Positions 60,520 to 64,000 of a stretch of DNA of 64,000 nucleotides are shown here, piece after piece. The stretch spans positions 57,220,740-57,284,739 of the forward strand of contig CP137666.1 in the NCBI GenBank assembly GCA_037976565.1, given 5' to 3'. The first letter of the stretch is position 1. Each line of letters starts with the position of its first letter. The stretch is from Mesocentrotus franciscanus. Its lineage: Eukaryota; Echinodermata; Echinoidea; Camarodonta; Strongylocentrotidae. The translations under genes were made by a program, and so were the position numbers. The notes beneath the pieces are model-generated. The model searched no databases. It was not told the DNA's origin and worked only from the letters and a program-made list of their open reading frames with translations.

Positions 60520-60790
60520 TTAAAAGTGCAAGAGAAAAAATGAGATGTAGGGAAAGGAAAGAAAGAGTAATGATAGAGAAGAGAAAAGAGAGGGTAAGAG
60601 GGGGAAGAATGGGGAGAGAGTGAGAGAGAGAGAGAGAGGGGAAGGGAGAGAGATAGAGCAAGGGGTGAGATATAGAGAGGGAGAAAGGAGAGATAAAAGG
60701 AGAGAGGGTGGAGAGTTTGGGACAGGAAAGAAACTGGGAGAGCGGGATAGAGAGAAGGAAAAAAAAGAGAGAAAGGGGGAACAATGGGGA
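60520..60790 (+). repeat. Purine-rich low-complexity tract
   Basis: GAGAGAGAGAGAGAGAGGGG, GAAAGAGAG and GGAGAGAGG units. The 223-residue minus-strand frame at 60200-60871 is its complement and is judged spurious. Confidence 0.85.
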
Positions 60791-61249
60791 GAGAACAAGG
60801 AAATAGAAAACACTACATGTATCCAGATCTATATGTGTAGCAAAAGAAGCATTAATAAAAAGCCATTTCAAGCAAAGGAAGAAAAAGGAGGCTTATATAA
60901 CACTTCAAATTACAGATAGGTGACAAGAAGGAGATAATTTACAGGAGATAACAAATATGAATATTGATTTAAAGAAAATATGAGAAAGAAAAGGGCCAAC
61001 CTCCCAACACAGGGATAATTGAAAATTTACTCAGGCTGCAGGTACAAAAAAAAAAATAAAAAATAAAAAATTAGCCAGTTTCGCCCTTTGATCCCCAGGC
61101 AATCTTTGATATTTGACTACAACAATTTTTTTAGCTCTCATTTTCCGCTTCTCGCATCTTCATGAAAAAATTGACATGACAAATATTTTCCATCCAATAC
61201 CATGGAAAGATGACAGTGTGAAGCGTTGTATCAACTTGATTGTTATAGT

Positions 61250-61304
61250 GATGAAATCATTCACTATGGCGATGAAATCATTCATTATGGCGATGAAATC
61301 ATTA
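61250..61304 (+). repeat. 21-bp unit repeated nearly three times
   Basis: GATGAAATCATTCACTATGGC occurs at 61250, 61271 (CATTCATTATGGC) and 61292 (partial, CATTAATTATC). Confidence 0.85.
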
Positions 61305-61782
61305 ATTATCTATAGGCCTACAGTGTACTTAGCCTTAATGATGTCATTTTTCTATTTAAGCAATTAGGTTTGTCCTTTTAATTAAAATGATTACATATAC
61401 ACAGCCCATATGCATCACTGACCGCAAACAGTTATTCATCAAAGAAAGAATGCACAAAGGGATACTTAAAATTGAGAGAAAAAAAATGAATACATTACAC
61501 ACTATTGTACTTCATAGAAATGGATACTATGTATACCATCACCTAATTAATCTATGAAATATATTTATGACCTTGCATGCACTTGTTCTGTTATGTGTTG
61601 TAACTATGCATACAAGGAAGATAACAAGTGAAAACTGTAGATGGTACTTTTGAAACAGAACAGGAGTTTCAATTCATATAACATACATTCACCTGTACAT
61701 GCATGCATGCATGCACATAATTATGGTAACCCAACATTTGCTCTGAAGACATTTACTCCAGGCTTTCTTTTACCAAAGACAT

Positions 61783-61820
61783 AGGGTTAGGGTTTTAGGT
61801 TAGGGAGGGGGAAGGGTTAG
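61783..61820 (+). repeat. Degenerate TTAGGG-like tract
   Basis: AGGGTTAGGGTTTTAGGTTAGGG then GGGGGAAGGGTTAG. It is part of a dispersed repeat (module GCATGGAGCAATTGTCAACA at about 61866) rather than a telomere remnant. Confidence 0.6.
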
Positions 61821-62519
61821 TATTGGGTTCATGACTGAAGTTAGGAAACTGGTTACAGAAATTGCGCATGGAGCAATTGTCAACAGGAGCATATGTTGTA
61901 GAACCAGTAATTCCAAAATGATAACAATATCTAGGTAACCAAATGATATGATGAAGTCATTCAATTCACTACCACAGATAATAATCATCATAATCTATAG
62001 GATATAATAGCTACAAAGATTAAGTCTTTTACTGATACTTTTCTGACAATTAATTAAATCTAATCATTAAGCTTTTTGGTTACATAATCTTATATTTTGA
62101 ATTAAATTGACCCTAAAATGAGGTTAACCTACAGCTAACATTAATCATATACATTAATTGAAGAAGGTTTCAATTTACACATGCTGGGAGCAATACTTTC
62201 ATCACACTACAGCATGATCTGAAAATTGGATGATTTCTTGCATTAATAAAAGATCCACAATTCACAACATTCCCCAGCATATGTGACATTCAAACTTTGA
62301 TGGTTGAAATAGTTGTACATGTATAACTATAAGCATAGCTTTGAATAATGACTCCAGGCTCAAATACTGCCTCTCATAGAGTGAGCATATTTGTCACTTT
62401 GAGGTAGATTTTCTCTTTCATAAACCAAGCCTTTGTGGGGTGCTCTTTAAGAGGCAATTTGACAGGCTTTGAGAGGATAAGAGTAGGCTAATTTTTGTTT
62501 TCTTGTTTACTAGTATGTC

Positions 62520-63690
62520 TGATTCACCATCAAACCAATGGCATGCCCAACTGAATACCAAACAAATGGCTTCTAATAGACCTGATATATATTATTACAC
62601 TGGCATAGCTTTGTTCAGATTTGCTAGGGTAAACCACAGCATTTAGTTTGAATTGATGACATAAAGTGTAATACGCTTTATACTTCTGTATCTTATAATC
62701 AAGAACTAAATGAATATACGTAGGACCTTTGTTGCTCAGAGTTGCCATTCATTTTACACAGTACAAAAATGGAGCGATTTTGTTGTCGCCCTTTACTAGT
62801 CATATCTGAACGAGCCTATTAGAATATTCCTTTTTACTACATTAACTCCAGTTCACATACATGTAACAATGGGATCAACAGCATGCTAAATTGAACATAA
62901 AACAAATGGTTTCTAATAGATGTAGATATGATATCTATAATTGTGATGATTATGATATTATAATGGCATTTTAATACTACATGAACCCAACTTTAAATTT
63001 AAATTGAATCAAAGCACGCCTGATTAAACATTGAAGAAATGTTTTGTAATAGATATACTCCTAGTCTACATTAACATCTAATCAATTACTGGGTACATGC
63101 CCAATTACGCATCAAATAAATGGTTTCCAAGTAGACGTCTCTAATCAATTATAGAATCATTACAATTAAGTATTTTAATTTCATAATGACATTTCCTTAG
63201 ATTAACCCCATTACACATTACACTCAAATCAAAGCATGCCTAATTTAACATCAAACAAAGGGTTTTTAATAGATATTACATCAATTATTATAATGATTGT
63301 GATAAATGATATTGTAATGATACATCATTACTACATGAACCCCAGCCTATACTACATTGTACAACCAAATTATCAGTATGGCCAACTAAACATCAAATAG
63401 ATTCTAATACATGGAGATGTTCAATACACGTTTATATTATGTTAAAAATAATGATGTCTTATATTATCATGCTATTTCCTTACTAGATGAACTTGAAGCC
63501 TACATGTAATGATTAACATAGTACCATGCCCAACTTGACATCAAAACAAATGGGTTCTAATTATTACAATGATTATGATATCAATGCTATAACATTACTA
63601 AATTAACCCTCATCTACAATACAATCAAATTAGAACAAGCCCAATTGAACACCAAACAAATAGTTTCTAATTAATAGACATCAACTGCTA
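62520..63690 (+). repeat. Degenerate tandem array, units about 110-155 bp
   Basis: The motif CATGCCCAA-TGAACATCAAACAAATGGTTTCTAATAGAT recurs at about 62540, 62880, 63015, 63098, 63234, 63370, 63525 and 63635. It is followed in several units by ATTATAATGATTATGATAT and CATTACTACATGAACCC. Spacing is about 110-155 bp except for a wider gap between the first two copies and a shorter step before the fourth. Divergence is high, so the array is old. No frame is conserved across units. Confidence 0.8.
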
Positions 63691-63722
63691 ATATGTTCCC
63701 TACTTTTTTCTTCTCAGTAAAC

Positions 63723-63864
63723 CTACATAAAGGACATCCTGGGGGTTGTCCAGAAAATGATCCAACAACTCATGAAGAAAACAATAAATGCTTAATGTGT
63801 GTGAATGTCTTATTTGATTTACTCCTGCTCTACGGTGATAGAAGTCTTTATTTCTTTTCAGAGC
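63723..63864 (-). CDS. Tentative exon of minus-strand gene 3
   Basis: A minus-strand acceptor (CACTTTCTGCCCAAAGCAG) abuts 63864, and a weak donor G|GTTTAC follows 63723. The 142-bp exon is phase 0 to phase 1, matching the phase-1 start at 59049, and the join would read LYVGEAEK. The peptide starts ALKRNKDFYHRRAGVNQIRH and ends ELLDHFLDNPQDVLYV. The plus strand is also open here with its own acceptor-like TTTTTTCTTCTCAG at 63717, so chance or the other strand cannot be ruled out. Confidence 0.3.
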
Positions 63865-64000
63865 CTGCTTTGGGCAGAAAGTGTAATTAGGCTTACAATT
63901 GTTTGACTCCAAATGACAGAATCTGAACAGAAATGATTATAATTGACATAATTTACAGGGCCTTAATGCCCCAGAAAAGACAATTAATGCTCTTTCTCTC

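Noticed and set aside
60200..60871. 223-codon minus-strand frame
   Set aside because: It is the complement of the purine tract at 60520-60790. The peptide is almost entirely Ser/Leu/Phe/Pro low complexity.
61783..61820. Interstitial telomere
   Set aside because: TTAGGG units are few and degenerate and belong to a dispersed repeat module.

Overview
The window looks like an AT-rich piece of an animal nuclear genome. It has short exons bounded by GT-AG splice sites, long introns, no operons or ribosome binding sites, and many simple repeats, fold-back elements, tRNA-derived SINE sequence and small TIR elements. The word ACATGTA is frequent, GA/CT microsatellites are abundant, and several repeat families (for example the GTCTCGC...GCGAGAC hairpin repeat near 45.3 kb) are of a kind I associate with marine invertebrates. 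An echinoderm, perhaps a sea urchin, is my best guess. This is an impression, not a database result. No gene could be named with confidence.

Coding sequence is sparse, well under 3% of the window, and appears as isolated exons of perhaps three multi-exon genes. (1) A plus-strand gene runs off the left edge. Its exons are at 3094-3161, probably 7332-7505, and a clear last exon at 11589-11768, followed by poly(A) signals near 12.37-12.39 kb. All joins are phase 0. (2) A minus-strand candidate gene convergent with it has a signal-peptide first exon at 29807-29878 with a TATA-like box about 100 bp upstream, then exons at 18770-18820, 14582-14657 and possibly 13640-13783. It looks like a secreted protein. 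(3) A second minus-strand gene has exons at 63723-63864 (tentative), 58861-59049 and a last exon at 40856-41040. All of these join in phase 1, and they encode a Ser/Pro-rich acidic C-terminal tail. Two further candidate last exons (47164-47332 and 42955-43160) lie in its 17.8 kb intron, which also holds a candidate recursive-splice site at 46227/46228.

The rest is intronic and intergenic DNA shaped by repeats. Long hairpin elements occur at 0.02-0.58, 3.3, 30.3-31.15, 32.26-32.42, 32.8-33.2 and 53.06-53.23 kb. The 3.3 kb hairpin carries a sequence that matches the hammerhead self-cleaving ribozyme core at its tip. Two hAT-like MITEs have 8-bp target duplications (20765-21026 and 36498-36775). 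There is a tRNA-derived SINE (about 29.05-29.34 kb), a pair of about 294-bp interspersed repeat copies (27.57 and 48.94 kb), a four-unit tandem repeat ending in a GC-rich double hairpin (44.63-45.32 kb), and a degenerate array of about 110-155 bp units (62.52-63.69 kb). Low-complexity tracts are common. Pyrimidine-rich runs dominate the left two thirds of the plus strand and purine-rich runs dominate the right third, and these tracts account for most of the long but meaningless open frames.
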